From Glandiceps talaboti (taxonomy: Eukaryota; Hemichordata; Enteropneusta; Spengelidae): 64,000 bases of DNA. The notes under the pieces were generated by a model. That model searched no databases, had not been told where the DNA came from, and worked only from the letters and a program-made list of their open reading frames with translations. Position numbers and translations under genes: made by a program. Shown one piece after another: positions 1-63,245 of this stretch. Position 1 is the stretch's first letter. Each line of letters begins with the position of its first letter. Location of the stretch: contig NC_135550.1 of NCBI RefSeq assembly GCF_964340395.1, positions 9,763,408-9,827,407 of the forward strand, in the 5' to 3' direction.

Positions 1-1504
1 GCATGTCCTCTCGTATATAGGTCTAATGCTTGTCTCTCCTGAGAATGTCGTGGAGAGTTACCTACTGTCGCCGTTTATTAAGACGCGGTCATGTCGATCG
101 TACGTCACGGCGTACTTTGGAGAGGCAAGGTCTAATGCATGTAATACCACGTTAAGGCGCTTCGATGATCTCTTTACGGAACTGAACCATTTGGAGACTC
201 GTTGTGATCCCGCTGTGAAAATGAGTGCAGATGCTAGGGTGTCATGTGAAGTCCCCTAAAAAGTGAGCTTTCCTTGCGGAGATGACAATGTCCTGAAAGG
301 GCAAGTTCAACTACAGCTCACCACTCTGCTGGTGAAGAGAACGCTTTATTAAGACCAGGTTCGGATTAGAATTACATGGTAAAATGTAGGTGTCAAAAAC
401 GATTGTCTGCCAGAGTGTAGAAAGAGTTGGAACTAAAGAATGGTCCCATGCAATGCGTATCGGTCCACTTATTAGGCAAAACTAATGCAATGACTCGGGA
501 TTAAAAAATGTCTAACAGGTAGTTACTCGACATACTTCATTGTATAAAATTGTAGCCCTTGGAAAAACTGTTTTCATCATGACCTTATGAGTGGCTTTCA
601 GTGAAAACTGATTGGAGCCAGACAGGTTGTTTAAGCTACGCCCATATATAACTTGAATTTTGGCAACCTAACAATAACCCTTCAATCTGTTACATAGCGT
701 ATCAGTGAAATTGTCGACAGATTGACGTTGGTGACAGTACTACTGAAACAACGCCTTCCAAGGCTGATGATTGCAGACGTAAACAGGTATGTCCGTTCAC
801 ATTTTATCCACACTCACTGATTCTAGATTTTGTCTCGAAGAAATTTGAATTGAATCCCCTCCACCTCTCCCTTCCCCTCCTTGCTCTTAAGTTGTCTATA
901 TCATGTAGAATCCAGTAATCCAACTTGACTTCAAATCAGCGAGATTTAATTGTGCGGAGATAGGTTTCATAATTATACAACACCAAATACTCTCTTGTAT
1001 GTTTGTCGATGAAGTAACAGTGCTTGAGCCTAAAAACTAATGTGAAAAGGTGGTATCATGGATGTTTAATCAATGCTAAGATTGTTACCCGCCACTTGTC
1101 AATGAGACAATATTCCTGAGAACGACGCTTGCTATACATAGGGGCATGGTTTGCAACTTGTCAGTTGAATTGTTTCTGGTCAGGACAGTTTGTCTGAAAT
1201 GGTGCGACGACGCGATTTTTTAAATAAATTCTTAACAGACCTGTCACTCAGGCAGTTACTGTTCTTTTTATTTACTACTTTAGAGCATTGTGTGTATGTA
1301 TGGCAGATGTCATTTGCTTGTCTATGATTAAGGCTCTGCAGTTGTCTTCACTGAAGTAGGGAGAGTTATTTTTGTGTTTCCCCTCGGATCCGCACACTAC
1401 AAAAAAAGGAGACCGACGCGAGGCGTTCAGCTTGTATCTGTTATTGATTAGATTCACTTTCAGCCGAACCTACGCTATATACACACAACTAAAGGAAAGG
1501 AAAG
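1..1504. other. Upstream spacer, no supported gene
   Basis: No reading frame here resembles a known protein and no RNA gene is visible. The only weak signal is a possible 5' UTR intron for the downstream transporter: a donor-like AACAG/GTATGT near 786 and a pyrimidine-rich acceptor TTTCAG ending near 1463, about 40 bases before the ATG. This is inference only. The promoter of the transporter presumably lies in this stretch. Confidence 0.4.
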
Positions 1505-1812
1505 ATGGCATCATCAAACGACGTAACAGCATTCGGTGTGGTAGACTACGTTGTCTTTTCTGGTATGTTGGCCATTTCTACGTTGACCGGAATCTATAAT
1601 GGCTTTGCTAAAGGTGGACAACATTCGACATCAAGGTCAGTCATTTCTATATATGGAGTGTAATGATATGCCAAGTAATTTGCTAATTTGACAATTTGAC
1701 ACTCTTGTCATGCTTGAAATGCAAGTGGAACATTTGAACAAACAATGTACAGTTAGTGTGTACTGAAATCATCAGTCACAGGGTCCAGCGAGCATACAAT
1801 TGATTGATCGAT

Positions 1813-1865
<53 letters not shown>

Positions 1866-4800
1866 TATTTGGTTGAATGATTGGTCGTTGAATGATTAAT
1901 TTTTTGTGGTGAAATAAAACTTATCTTGTGTGTGATATTGATTAATTGACTCATTGATTTTTGTGGTGATATAAAACTTTTTTTTCTTTTTTTTTCTTTT
2001 CTTTCCCAGGCTACTTATCCCTCTTTCAGCTGTATACAATTCTCTCTTTATTGACTAAATAAAGACATCTTGTCCATTTTTCTCCTCCTAGATACCTACT
2101 GGCAGACAAAAACATGCACTTTTTACCAGTTGCCATGTCAATCTTGGTATCGTTTACGTCACCGCTATCAATCATGGGATTGCCAGCTGAAATATACGTC
2201 CACGGTATACAGTATGCTATATTTGCGTTATCCTTGTTATGGTGTTTGCCGTTGGTGGCGTTTTTATATCTGCCTGTATTCCAGGGTTTGCAGTTGACGA
2301 GTGCATATGAGGTAAACTCAATCAGTCTGCATGGGTTATGTTACTTTACTTTTTTATCAACATCGGCAACTTCAATATTTATATGGACTTTTTTTGCTAT
2401 ATCCTTGGGTGTCGCTAGACACCAGACCTCGAAACGATGGATACAATACACTGATGAGGTTTAGTAGCAGGGTAGACGTACGGGTGTACCGTCTTCATCA
2501 GAATCCAATTCAACAAAGTAAAAACAAAACAGAAAAAAAGTCCCACATTTCTTATGTACCAAGTCATACCAACCACCATATTCTAATTTCAATTTTCTTG
2601 CAGTACATGGAAATGCGCTTTAATATTCCCTTACGTATCCTGGTTGCGATTATCTTTATGATTCAGTCTGTTTTCTACATGGCAGCGTGTCTCGTAGGGC
2701 CAGCTATCGCCATTGAAGCAGGTATTCGTCAACTTTACACAATGTACCAGTCTGAGATTTAGTCATTCTAAAAATGGTCGAAGATGATTCTGTTTAATGT
2801 TAATGCCAAAACAAAGACCTTTAAGTTCTGTTCCCAGTATAATAAACTGCCGTCTTTTTGAACGTACATTGGGTTTTTTGCGTGGAGATTCTACTTAGGA
2901 GCAAGATCGATAGTTCAAAATAGGATAAAAAACTAAATTCTTTTACGGGGGTGGGGGGGGGGGGGGTTTGAGCCATTTTAGTACTCATCCTACAAAATCA
3001 ATTTTACCTTTTAAATTAATGGAATCTGTCGTCAAATTGAGAAATGGGAGAATTTTCACCATAGTAAATGCATGGCACTACAATACAGTACAGTGTCAAT
3101 AAAAGAGCTATATTTCTCTCTCTACATACTGGCTTTGTATTTATAGCACTACATACTACTAATCAGATTGCTGTCTGAAATAATTTTGACCAATTTAGTT
3201 AGAAGGGGTGGGGATCTAAGGCATAATAAAGTCTAATAATTTTTTTTTATCCTACATTAAGCTATTGATCTTTCTTTTTACAGAAATCAAATTGCACATC
3301 CACTCGCAATTGAATAAATATTCAAGAAATGTATGTAAATATGCCTAGCAACAGGACCACACCCATAGCAACAACCAAATGATCCGCTATATTGCAAAGA
3401 GCGATACCGTACACTGGGCAAAAAATCGTGTATTAAGTACTGGTGGTATATACTATCATAATGAAAATTTTTCACAGTCTTGCTTTTGTCTTCTTCTCTT
3501 TTTGTAATTTCAGTTCTAAACTTCGAGTTTTGGAAGACGATCGTTCTTACAGGATTTCTATGTACTCTTTACACAACACTTGTAAGTACATTTGACCTCA
3601 GGTTGCGATTTTGCTTCGTTTGGCTGGAGAGACAGCAACGCAATGGCAATGCAAAATCACAGCTCGTGATGTAACCATTCAAAAGTAGATTAAGGGAAAG
3701 AGGCACTAATGAAAAGATATCATGCGACACGAATAACATGGCAGTCATGATTATCTCCCGATAATCTCAACCAGGATAAAACATTTAAAAAAAAAAAGTT
3801 AATTGTTGATAAATACTATGAGTTTAATATCCCGATCGGAATAAACGGGTACAATTATTCCAGATAAAATACTCCTCAACTGCGTATACTGAAAAACACT
3901 TGCCATGGACATCCTCTGTCCAACCACTTGCTTTTTCGTATGTCCTCGATAGTAAAATGCATACATGTTACACGTCCACCATTTCCAAGTTTCATGCGAC
4001 AGAGAGTTCAAAGGTCAATCGGGATAAAACAAAATAATTAACGTTTGGGGGATATTCCCGAGGGTAAACTTAAATGTCTTGAAAACTGAATATATATAAT
4101 GTCAAAGGCACGTGACTGCCAAAAGTATGTACATGGTATTTTATTTTAGTTATGCAAAAATCTGCCAGTTCTTCTTTGTCTGATGTGTTACACAGGGAGG
4201 GATGAAGGGGGTTATTTGGACAGATGTTTTCCAGTTTTTCGTCATCATCGGAACACTTGTGGCTGTCATTGTAATGATTACAATGAAAGTTGGAGGATTT
4301 ACCGCAGTTTTTGAAGCAAACAATGAAAATGGGCGACTTGACATATTTGGGTTAGTATATATATGTAAACGTATTGAGATTGTATACATCATTCGTACGT
4401 ACACACATGCATAATGCAACTGATTTGTTTCAGCCACGTTGACGGAAATATGGATATTATCATAAACGTTTATAGTTCTAGAAAGTCATCCCATGATTTC
4501 AAACGATGGGCGAGGGCGTCCTAACACGGCGTATCTTAGAGAGTATTTACTTTCAAGTTTCAAATAGCTAGATGACTTTCGAATTGTTTTAATCATATTA
4601 TATTCAAATTACGTTTACAGTCTGACGAAATGTTCTGCAAACCAAAATGAAAAGGCGTAGACGTAAAATTCCCCGTATTTTAGGTTGTTTTTTTTCGTGT
4701 ACCGTTAAATATAGTTTTGAATTGGATCCCACCGAACGCTTGACGGTCTTCACTGGGCTCGTTGGTGGCGCTGTCGGCATTTCACCGATGTACATCAGTC

Positions 4801-4927
4801 AGACTGCTGTACAGAGATACATGACAATAAAATCGTTGAAAATGTCCCAGGCGTGAGTATACAAGTTTATATAATCCTGTTGTTTCATCATCGAGTAGCA
4901 ACACATTTCTGTCTGTCTGTCTGTCTA

Positions 4928-4985
<58 letters not shown>

Positions 4986-7900
4986 ATTACCCTTTATTAT
5001 ATTATTCCAACGCTACCTGTCGATTGTCATGTCATTGATAAACAACATTGCACATATGAACGAAGAACTCAAAACTTTGCCGCTAGTTTCCGCTCCTCAA
5101 GACACAATTCAAATCTTCATTTCTAACGGTACTATGCTCCCGTTTCCAAACTCTCCATGGATTCAACAGTGAACCATTGACTATGTTTTTTTTAATGATA
5201 TACCCTGCTTCTATTTCAGTTCTGTTCTTATCAATATTCCTCTTAATGCGTTTTTTACAATGCCGTGTATATACTTTACCGGATTGGCCTTGTATGCCTT
5301 CTATAACCGTAAGTATTAGAAAATGATTTGTCTGTATGCCAAAACTTCAAGAGCTTAACAAATTATTGATGATTCCACATCACAGTCAGTCACATTACGA
5401 GCTGAATACAACCATAGCAATAAACAAATTTAAAGCAAATATTAAAACAGATTATGTCAAAATTGTACACACACAAGTATGTTCAATACTCACGAAGGAT
5501 GAAACCATTTTCTTCCCTCAGACGGAATGTCGCCTTTACAGCCAGCAGTAAACTCTACCTTCTCACAAGGTAAAATATACTACAAATATATTTTCTAAAC
5601 GCAAAAGAAATGCTACAATTTCAAATGTACAAACTCAAATAGACAGAGTGGTGCAGAATCTGCGCATGCGTCGCGACAGTTGAGCAGATTTTTCTCCTAC
5701 GTAATGGCTAATTAAAGTTACCTGGCTAAAATGTTGGACATTTCCTAATTGCAACATGAATAACAGATGCCTCAACACCAAAAAAATGTTCAAAAGTGTT
5801 CCAATCCCGTCAAAAGACTGCCAAAGGTTCGATACACCACAACATTTGGATACGGGTAGTACTGCGAGATCATGTTGAAAACGAGAACGAAATCTCGGAA
5901 TCAAACATACCCCGTACTCCGTGTTTCATAAATTTGGCGGTGCAACTCAAAATCAAAACTAACGCTAAAATTATTACAGCTACTTTTCGCCAAACACTTT
6001 GTAAACTCGTTTTGTTGTAAATTCAACAGAATTACAAACAATGCTACCGTCGGGCGATGGTGCCAACGTAAACTATGAACCAAACTATAGCTCTGCTGAT
6101 CAGGTAAGTCATTGAACCTACGCTGTGTAATATTTACCCTGTGAATATTCAACTAAATTATTCAACACACGTTCCGGCCTTCGTGGCTATTCCTTCTTCA
6201 TGTGTATTGGTAGTGTACAGGAGAGGAGTATCATTCGTGATTTCATACTGTTTGACCTTTTAAAGGTTGACACCTCAATTTTAGGAAGTAATTTTCATAG
6301 ACTTAAAATCAAGTTACATGTACCATTGCCAGTTATATGTTCCCTCAATCAGACTATCTCTGATTCAGGTGGGATTCTACTTTTCAGTTCCATGATGAAA
6401 TCAATGTCCATTAATGATTAAAAAATAATTGGGACATTATTTTTAAATTTCAGATTATTGTTTATTTTGTGAGTTCTCAGTTTGGAGAGATTCCTGGATT
6501 ACAAGGATTATTTGTGGCTTGTCTTTTTGCCGGAACACTTAGGTATGTAGGAGCATTTGTTTTCATCTTGTTACACACTCTAGGCCCTATAGACTCAATC
6601 GCCATCAAATTCTTTCGAATTGTTTTTCATGTAGAATTTCTACCTTATTATCATTTATCTAAGGAAAACATATTGAACAAAAAGGAATGAAATATTAAAG
6701 TATGATAAATTTACTAACATATTTTAGTAACAACAAGTGACAAGAAATAGTCATGTTTCGATCTAATTCACATGTTGCGTTCCTACAGCTCCGTGTCGTC
6801 AGCACTTAATTCAATGACTGCCATTACCTTGGAAGATTTTATTAAGCAGTATAGAAAATGGCAGGCAAGCCGTTCAGGAAAACCTATATACCAGAATGAT
6901 AGAATGGACACATTCGTTTCTAAACTGTTGAGTAAGTTCCTGGCAATTCTTTCAGATTCTGATTTTTTTATATGAAATTTTGAAAACATGTATTTGATGT
7001 ACATGTAAAATTTAACTTTGCATGCCAATAGATGAGTCAATTAATTTCAAATTGTATTTTGATTGGGTGATTCGGTTGATATTAACATCCAAATGGTTAA
7101 ATTGGCAATTTTCTTTTCATGATTTTGTAATCTGCCCTTGTATCCATCTTTAAATTAGTTAAATTAAACCAGCGCGGAAACAATTTATTCCGATTTCATA
7201 TGTCGACGGCTTCAAAGCAATCATGGCCAAAAGATAATAATCACCATCCGATATCCCACGTTCACATTTTGTATCTTTCAGCTTGTGTGTATGGTATTTG
7301 TGGGGTTGGATTGTCATTTGTAGCTGTCAACCTAGGGAGTCTTATTGTACTTGGTAATGCAATTCTTGGTGTAACTGGGGGTCCAATTCTAGCAGCTTTT
7401 ACTGTTGGAGTGTTGTACAAGAGAGCAAATGGAATGCAAGTAATATTATATTATAGTATATGTACCCATCTCTTTGTAAGGTTCAGCATACTATCGTATC
7501 ATTCCGCCCTCAACGGGCAGCTCTTTCTTTCTTTTGTATTTCTATTTTTGAAAGCGTTGGCCAATGCACGTACTTTTATATACGGATAACATTATCTTTT
7601 ATAAAGATAAATTCGGTATGAGACCTCACTTAACTGGGTACTAGATTTGAAAACTACACAAGGTTGTATCGAGATTTCCATTCAAAACACCAGTTTTCTT
7701 TACGACTGATTTAATCACACTTTTCCAGATAATTGGATTTTGAGAACCTATGTGTCATGTTAAAAATCATGTAAACACGATTGTTTCTTTGTAGTGGGAT
7801 GTTACTTGGCACTCTTCTAGGATTTGGTATCGGATTTTGGATCGCTGCTGGTGCTTTTGCCAACACAAATACCCCGGCTGAGAATGTGTTTGGACTGTAT

Positions 7901-8223
7901 AAGGTGGGTTTATACATGACTATGTGATGTACAGTTTCGTTCTGATCTTGTAGGTTTCGTAAAAAGATGTGCAGTTTCATTCTGATCTTATCTTGTAGGA
8001 TTCATATATGATGTACAGTTTCATTCTGATCTTGTAGGTTTCGTATATGATGTATGGTTTCTACGCAACTGTTGTTACCATAGTGATTGGCATTGTTGTT
8101 AGCGAGATTGTACGACTTTTTGTACGTGAAGAGAGAATGAAGTGTGTTGATCCAATCCTACTGGCAACATTTATGAGGTACGTTCTATGAATAGATAATG
8201 ATGATTAACTATAATAGTAGAAG

Positions 8224-8316
<93 letters not shown>

Positions 8317-8355
8317 CCACCACCACCACCACCACCACCACCACCACCACCACCA

Positions 8356-8390
<35 letters not shown>

Positions 8391-8674
8391 GCAGTGACGG
8401 CAGCGTGATATCATAAAGACCACTGCCACCATTGTCATTGTTGTCACCCCGATACCACCACCACTGCCATCACCATAACTACACTTTCACCGCCATCCCT
8501 TCTTTCTATATATGCCATGAAATTACATTTTGAAATACAACATAATAAACCAATTTACTGAGTATCTACAAATCGGATGATGATTTAAATTCACATTTCA
8601 GGCCATCAGGATGGACAAAAGCTGACAGCAGCCTTGTGAAAACAGGTGATGAAGGAGAACTGGAGGAGAACTAG
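1505..8674 (+). CDS. SLC5-family sodium-coupled solute transporter (SMCT/SMVT-like), complete, 14 exons
   Basis: Exons: 1505-1635, 2092-2311, 2604-2721, 3514-3581, 4196-4350, 4715-4852, 5220-5308, 6030-6103, 6454-6542, 6789-6931, 7282-7435, 7795-7903, 8038-8177, 8602-8674. They join in phase to 1701 nt (566 aa), from the ATG in GGAAAGATGGCATC to a TAG. The product is a multi-span plasma-membrane protein expected to drive organic anion or vitamin uptake with the sodium gradient. Family landmarks in order: VDYVVFSGML (first helix), GLPAEIY, LTSAYEYMEMRFN, GGMKGVIWTDVFQ, AVQRYM, a GEIPGLQGLFVACLFAGTL stretch followed by SSVSSALNSM, and VTGGPILAAFTVGVL. These match the SLC5A5/6/8/12 branch (iodide, multivitamin, monocarboxylate) rather than the glucose SGLT branch. 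The length is slightly below the roughly 600 aa usual for SMCT because the C-terminal tail is short. The substrate cannot be read from sequence. Intron 11 uses a GC donor, and intron 12 carries three acceptor copies. Confidence 0.93.
1801..1865. repeat. (TGAT)n microsatellite
   Basis: Uninterrupted TGAT/GATT tetranucleotide array after a short TGATCGATCGA start, inside transporter intron 1. Diverged TGATTG-like words continue to about 1960. Confidence 0.95.
4909..4984. repeat. (CTGT)n microsatellite
   Basis: CTGT tetranucleotide array with one TCTA interruption, in transporter intron 6 shortly after the exon 6 donor. Confidence 0.95.
7436..7794 (+). other. GC-AG intron (transporter intron 11)
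   Basis: Exon 11 must end at 7435 with donor GCAAGT. Only this choice leaves phase 2 and reads through as a RANGIGMLLG join with exon 12. The nearby GTAATA at 7440 would put exon 12 out of frame. GC donors with an otherwise strong consensus are the usual minor class of U2 introns. The acceptor is TTTGTAG at 7794. Confidence 0.8.
7904..8037 (+). other. Transporter intron 12 with triplicated 3' splice site
   Basis: About 40 bases covering the polypyrimidine tract and acceptor occur three times, with TAG acceptors ending at 7953, 7998 and 8037. Only the third leads into the conserved exon 13 frame (VSYMMYGFYATV). Acceptor 1 reads Val-Ser-stop, and acceptor 2 reaches a TAG stop at the next copy. 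The annotated exon therefore uses the distal site. Confidence 0.85.
8224..8390. repeat. Compound (ATC)n-(ACC)n-(GCC)n microsatellite
   Basis: A trinucleotide array that drifts from ATC to ACC to GCC along its length, inside transporter intron 13. It creates long homopolymeric reading frames (His, Met, Asp, Val, Ala) on both strands that are not genes. Confidence 0.95.
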
Positions 8675-9699
8675 GGCAAACAAACAAAGCCAAGAGCGAC
8701 AGGAGTAGATTCTGAAGAACTTTGAGAATCGAATCGTCTGTTCAGTTATATGCAACTCACTGGACATACATGTATTCATATCGAACTACATTCCTATGTA
8801 GACAATATTATCTACTTATCTCTTATACATTAATTTACATACTGTAGATGTTGAAATGCAGTATAAACTATTAACTACATTTAAATATTTTCCTATTTTA
8901 GCAAATTAATAGCAAAAGAATCACTTATATTATGTATGTGATTTTCAGCCACGTTATCAACCAGTATAGCACCCAAGTAAAGCAATAATTTCCCAAGGTT
9001 CTATGCTTAATTATAGCGTACATAGTATTGTTCATATCACAAATAACATTGCTTAAATCCTAACTGATCAAGTTACAGTGAATGGCAGCACCAAAAATGT
9101 GATTACATTTAGCGGCAAATGTCAATTAGACGATTTTGTGCAATTTAATAACTACTGAGAGTTCTAACTTCTATCCACATTTTGTTCCTGTGAAGGAAAG
9201 ACTCGGAGTATCATGACAGCCAGGAAGGCAGCCATTGCAGACATCACTGCGACATTGAGTTAGGACGAATATTTGTATTTATCAGAGTGATTCTTTCCTT
9301 TAGATAAATTGTGATGGATATGTATTGATCCTCTGAATGTATAATAGATGCGAAAGAAGCTTCAATTTGGCGTTTCTTGGCAACCGAGTGAAAATTATGT
9401 CATGAAATGACTCTCCAGAACCCCAAGTTAATGAAGTTTCTTTCCTGAAGTATTGTTCCCCTGTAAGAAATCATAGTCTGTCACTGCATACGGTTCTGAG
9501 ATGAAAAAAAACGTTAGTTGATGCATCCCATGCAGACAGTACTCGGTAGAGCAAACGCTTAGTAGTTCTTCTAATGAGGCCACTGGTGATACTTTTCGAA
9601 AAACAAACACAGACGCCCCAATGCATGGTTGGAGCTGGATGGTTGATGTTTAATGCCAAGTCATGATGTGACGTTTTAACAATGTGCCTTTTTAGATTA

Positions 9700-10022
9700 A
9701 AAAGTGTCAATTTAATTAAAAGTGCAATTTAATTAACCGCTACCAGGCATTCCATAAATGTAATTCCATTTTTGGCGTTCCATCCATACTTTGTTCTTAT
9801 GAATAAAAACAGTTGATTCAATAAAAAATGTAGTTTAATTAAACTAATGGATGTGACCACCCGATTTGTTCTTATGAGCGTCAATCTAATTAAAAATGAA
9901 ATTTAATTAACACGGCGTTCCACCCATATTTTATTCTTAAACCTGTCGATTTAATTAATCATGCAACTTAATTAACCGTGACTGTGGGATGTTCCATCCA
10001 CTTTTGTTCTTGTGAATAAAAA
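9700..10022. repeat. Degenerate TTAATTAA-rich tandem repeat
   Basis: About four diverged units of roughly 80 bases. Each has a GTTCCATCCATA-like segment, then TTTGTTCTTATGAATAAA, then one or two TTAATTAA words. A weaker relative with TTTAATTAA appears near 10665-10710. No coding content. Confidence 0.7.
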
Positions 10023-10170
10023 ACGTAAAAAGGTGAAGATCATGTAAAGGTAACCTGTGAGAAATATCTAATATTTAAATCATGTAATACCACAATCTTT
10101 TACATTAGTTATTCACGATATACGTACATGGTATGTAATCTGATGATAACAACATTGATATAATATCAGA

Positions 10171-10181
10171 TATATATAAAG
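10171..10181 (+). promoter_or_regulatory. Possible TATA box of the myosin gene
   Basis: TATATATAAAG lies about 190 bases upstream of the proposed myosin initiator ATG at 10367 in otherwise plain sequence. A transcription start 25-30 bases downstream would give a 5' UTR of about 160 bases. The placement is inferred from the motif and distance only. Confidence 0.35.
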
Positions 10182-10366
10182 GTGGATAGCACCACCCGGG
10201 ATCAAAGGTTCACCATGCGCATTTTCAACTTTTTATCGCTTGGTACCTTACAAGTTCCCACTAACACGTCCAACAACCCGCGTAAGATGGGAAGGCCGCG
10301 ATAGATTGCGTTCAAACAAAGGTAGAGTTTTCACGTACAGCCGGGAATAAGCTGGGCCAAAATACG

Positions 10367-35485
<25,119 letters not shown>

Positions 35486-35774
35486 TATTTTAATTTTACT
35501 GTACCAGCAGGTTTTACAACTTAAACTCTTAGTTTCCCCTTTATGGTTTAGAGTATAAAATTAATCAATTTATAAAGTACTTGTTTCCTGTATGATGTAA
35601 AAGTTCTGAGGTGCTGTACAAGTTCTCGACAGTATGTGTTTTTCAATTCTTTCTAAAGGCATGTAGCAGTTGGTGTTTTCTGCATTTCCAATGATTGGTT
35701 ATTCCTCAGATGGGAAGCAGTATATAAGAAAGCGTGCCTGCTATATGAAGCTAATGTTGTAATTAAATTTGTGC

Positions 35775-35780
35775 AATAAA
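35775..35780 (+). terminator. Myosin polyadenylation signal
   Basis: AATAAA about 290 bases after the myosin stop codon, the first canonical signal downstream, followed by a GT-containing stretch (GGAGTGTCTTCATGTG). It defines a plausible 3' UTR of about 310 bases. Confidence 0.7.
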
Positions 35781-36094
35781 CATTTGGCAGATGATTGGAG
35801 TGTCTTCATGTGAATAATGTATGAAAGGATGAATGACTTTGAAGGTTATGTACAGCACACAAGAGTTTGCATTCAAGTCCATACTGGAATTTTCTGAGAA
35901 CAGCTTATATAACAGACAAATAGAAATGTGGTATTCTAAACTTGCACTCCACAAGAAGGGTGATGGTTAGCTGTTACCACATGATTTTACTACCATGGGT
36001 ATCTATCACTTGTGTAATTGAGAGAATTAGTGGACTACAATTTCAGCATGTCTTCATCCACAGTTTGATGGACGATAGTGAAACTGTGATCTAG

Positions 36095-36203
36095 TAGCCT
36101 GGTTACTGTGCTATCGAGATACATCTCCTAGCCCTCAGAGAAGACTTGGGCTAGGAGGTATGATCTGCTAACGATGTATCTCGAAAGTGCAGTAACCAGG
36201 CTA
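36095..36203. repeat. 109-bp foldback hairpin between convergent genes
   Basis: Outer arms TAGCCTGGTTACTG / CAGTAACCAGGCTA, middle arms CGAGATACATC / GATGTATCTCG and inner arms TCCTAGCCC / GGGCTAGGA. The hairpin has small asymmetric gaps and lies between the two poly(A) signals. It could be a short foldback transposon. A role in ending convergent transcription is only a guess. Confidence 0.75.
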
Positions 36204-36427
36204 AAGATCTAGAGTCTTAATAGAGAACACCTTGTAAAACACATAGAAACAGAACTTTTGTTTTCTGCACTCCATGTTAGTCTCTATCACTTGCATAGAC
36301 GAGAGAACAATTTCAGTATTTAGAGTTTGGATGCTAGTAACACATATTTTGAGAACAGTGTTTCACACACATACAAATACACGTAACAAATATATGATCA
36401 CTAAAAAGTATTTAAGTACATAATGCA

Positions 36428-36441
36428 TTTATTTATTTATT
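36428..36441 (-). terminator. APC1 polyadenylation signal cluster
   Basis: On the minus strand three overlapping AATAAA words occur about 670 bases after the APC1 stop codon. A shorter 3' UTR with a non-canonical signal is possible. Confidence 0.5.
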
Positions 36442-37107
36442 TACTTTTCATTGTTTTTACTGAAAATCAGGAATGTCCCCTACTCCATCATAATATACAA
36501 ATGAAACTTTACTGGATCTCATAATTTAATTTTCATGATTACACTGTTACTGTTAATTTCTACAGTACAGACTATTAAATTTCAAGATCAAAAAGATGAT
36601 CTCCGAAGTGTTACACTGAAAATCATTATTTCATTGTGGTTTTTTTTTCAGCAGTATGTATCTCTTGATCATGTCTTCATTCTATGACTTGCATAGATTT
36701 TAAAATAGATCATTGGAGTTTGCCGTTATCATCTCTTGCTTTACACCTGTAGGCACATTGTAGGGTAGCTTGGTGGAAATCGAAGCAAAAGAATCCAAAC
36801 CTACTGCTGTCAACAGATGTTTGATATATGGAAATATACAGGCCCATGTTATATAATTTCCCATTTATGGGGCCAGGGCCTAATATAACTTGTCTGGGAG
36901 CTATCTGCTGTCTTATCTGATTTTGATCACACACACACACCATGTCCACGTAGTGTGGGTGTGAACAAGTAGTATGTAACTGTCGATATACCGAATGGAG
37001 TGATATGATTGGATGCAACAACATTTTGTTGCAGAACAGGAATCACACTGTCTGCCTTCAGTCGTTTGTAGCAAGGGATGAGAAGAGTGCCCTCAATGGC
37101 TGGTCTT

Positions 37108-63245
<26,138 letters not shown>

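Larger units (their letters stand above)
8675..10366. other. Intergenic spacer between transporter and myosin
   Basis: This stretch contains the transporter 3' UTR, with no canonical AATAAA close to the stop, then AT-rich non-coding DNA, the TTAATTAA-rich tandem repeats and the likely myosin promoter. Reading frames of 60-80 codons near 9430-9710 have no recognisable content. Confidence 0.6.

Noticed and set aside
26-259. 77-codon plus-strand frame at the left edge
   Set aside because: No recognisable motif, no splice or promoter context, and length compatible with chance.
2430-2510. CTGATGAGG and TCATCAG with an inner AGACG/CGTCT pairing and a nearby CTCGAAACG, hammerhead-like
   Set aside because: The GAAA half lies on the wrong side with too little sequence for stems I and III. 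Probably a degraded repeat in transporter intron 2.
8171-8447. Poly-His, poly-Met and poly-Asp frames
   Set aside because: Artefacts of the ATC/ACC/GCC microsatellite.
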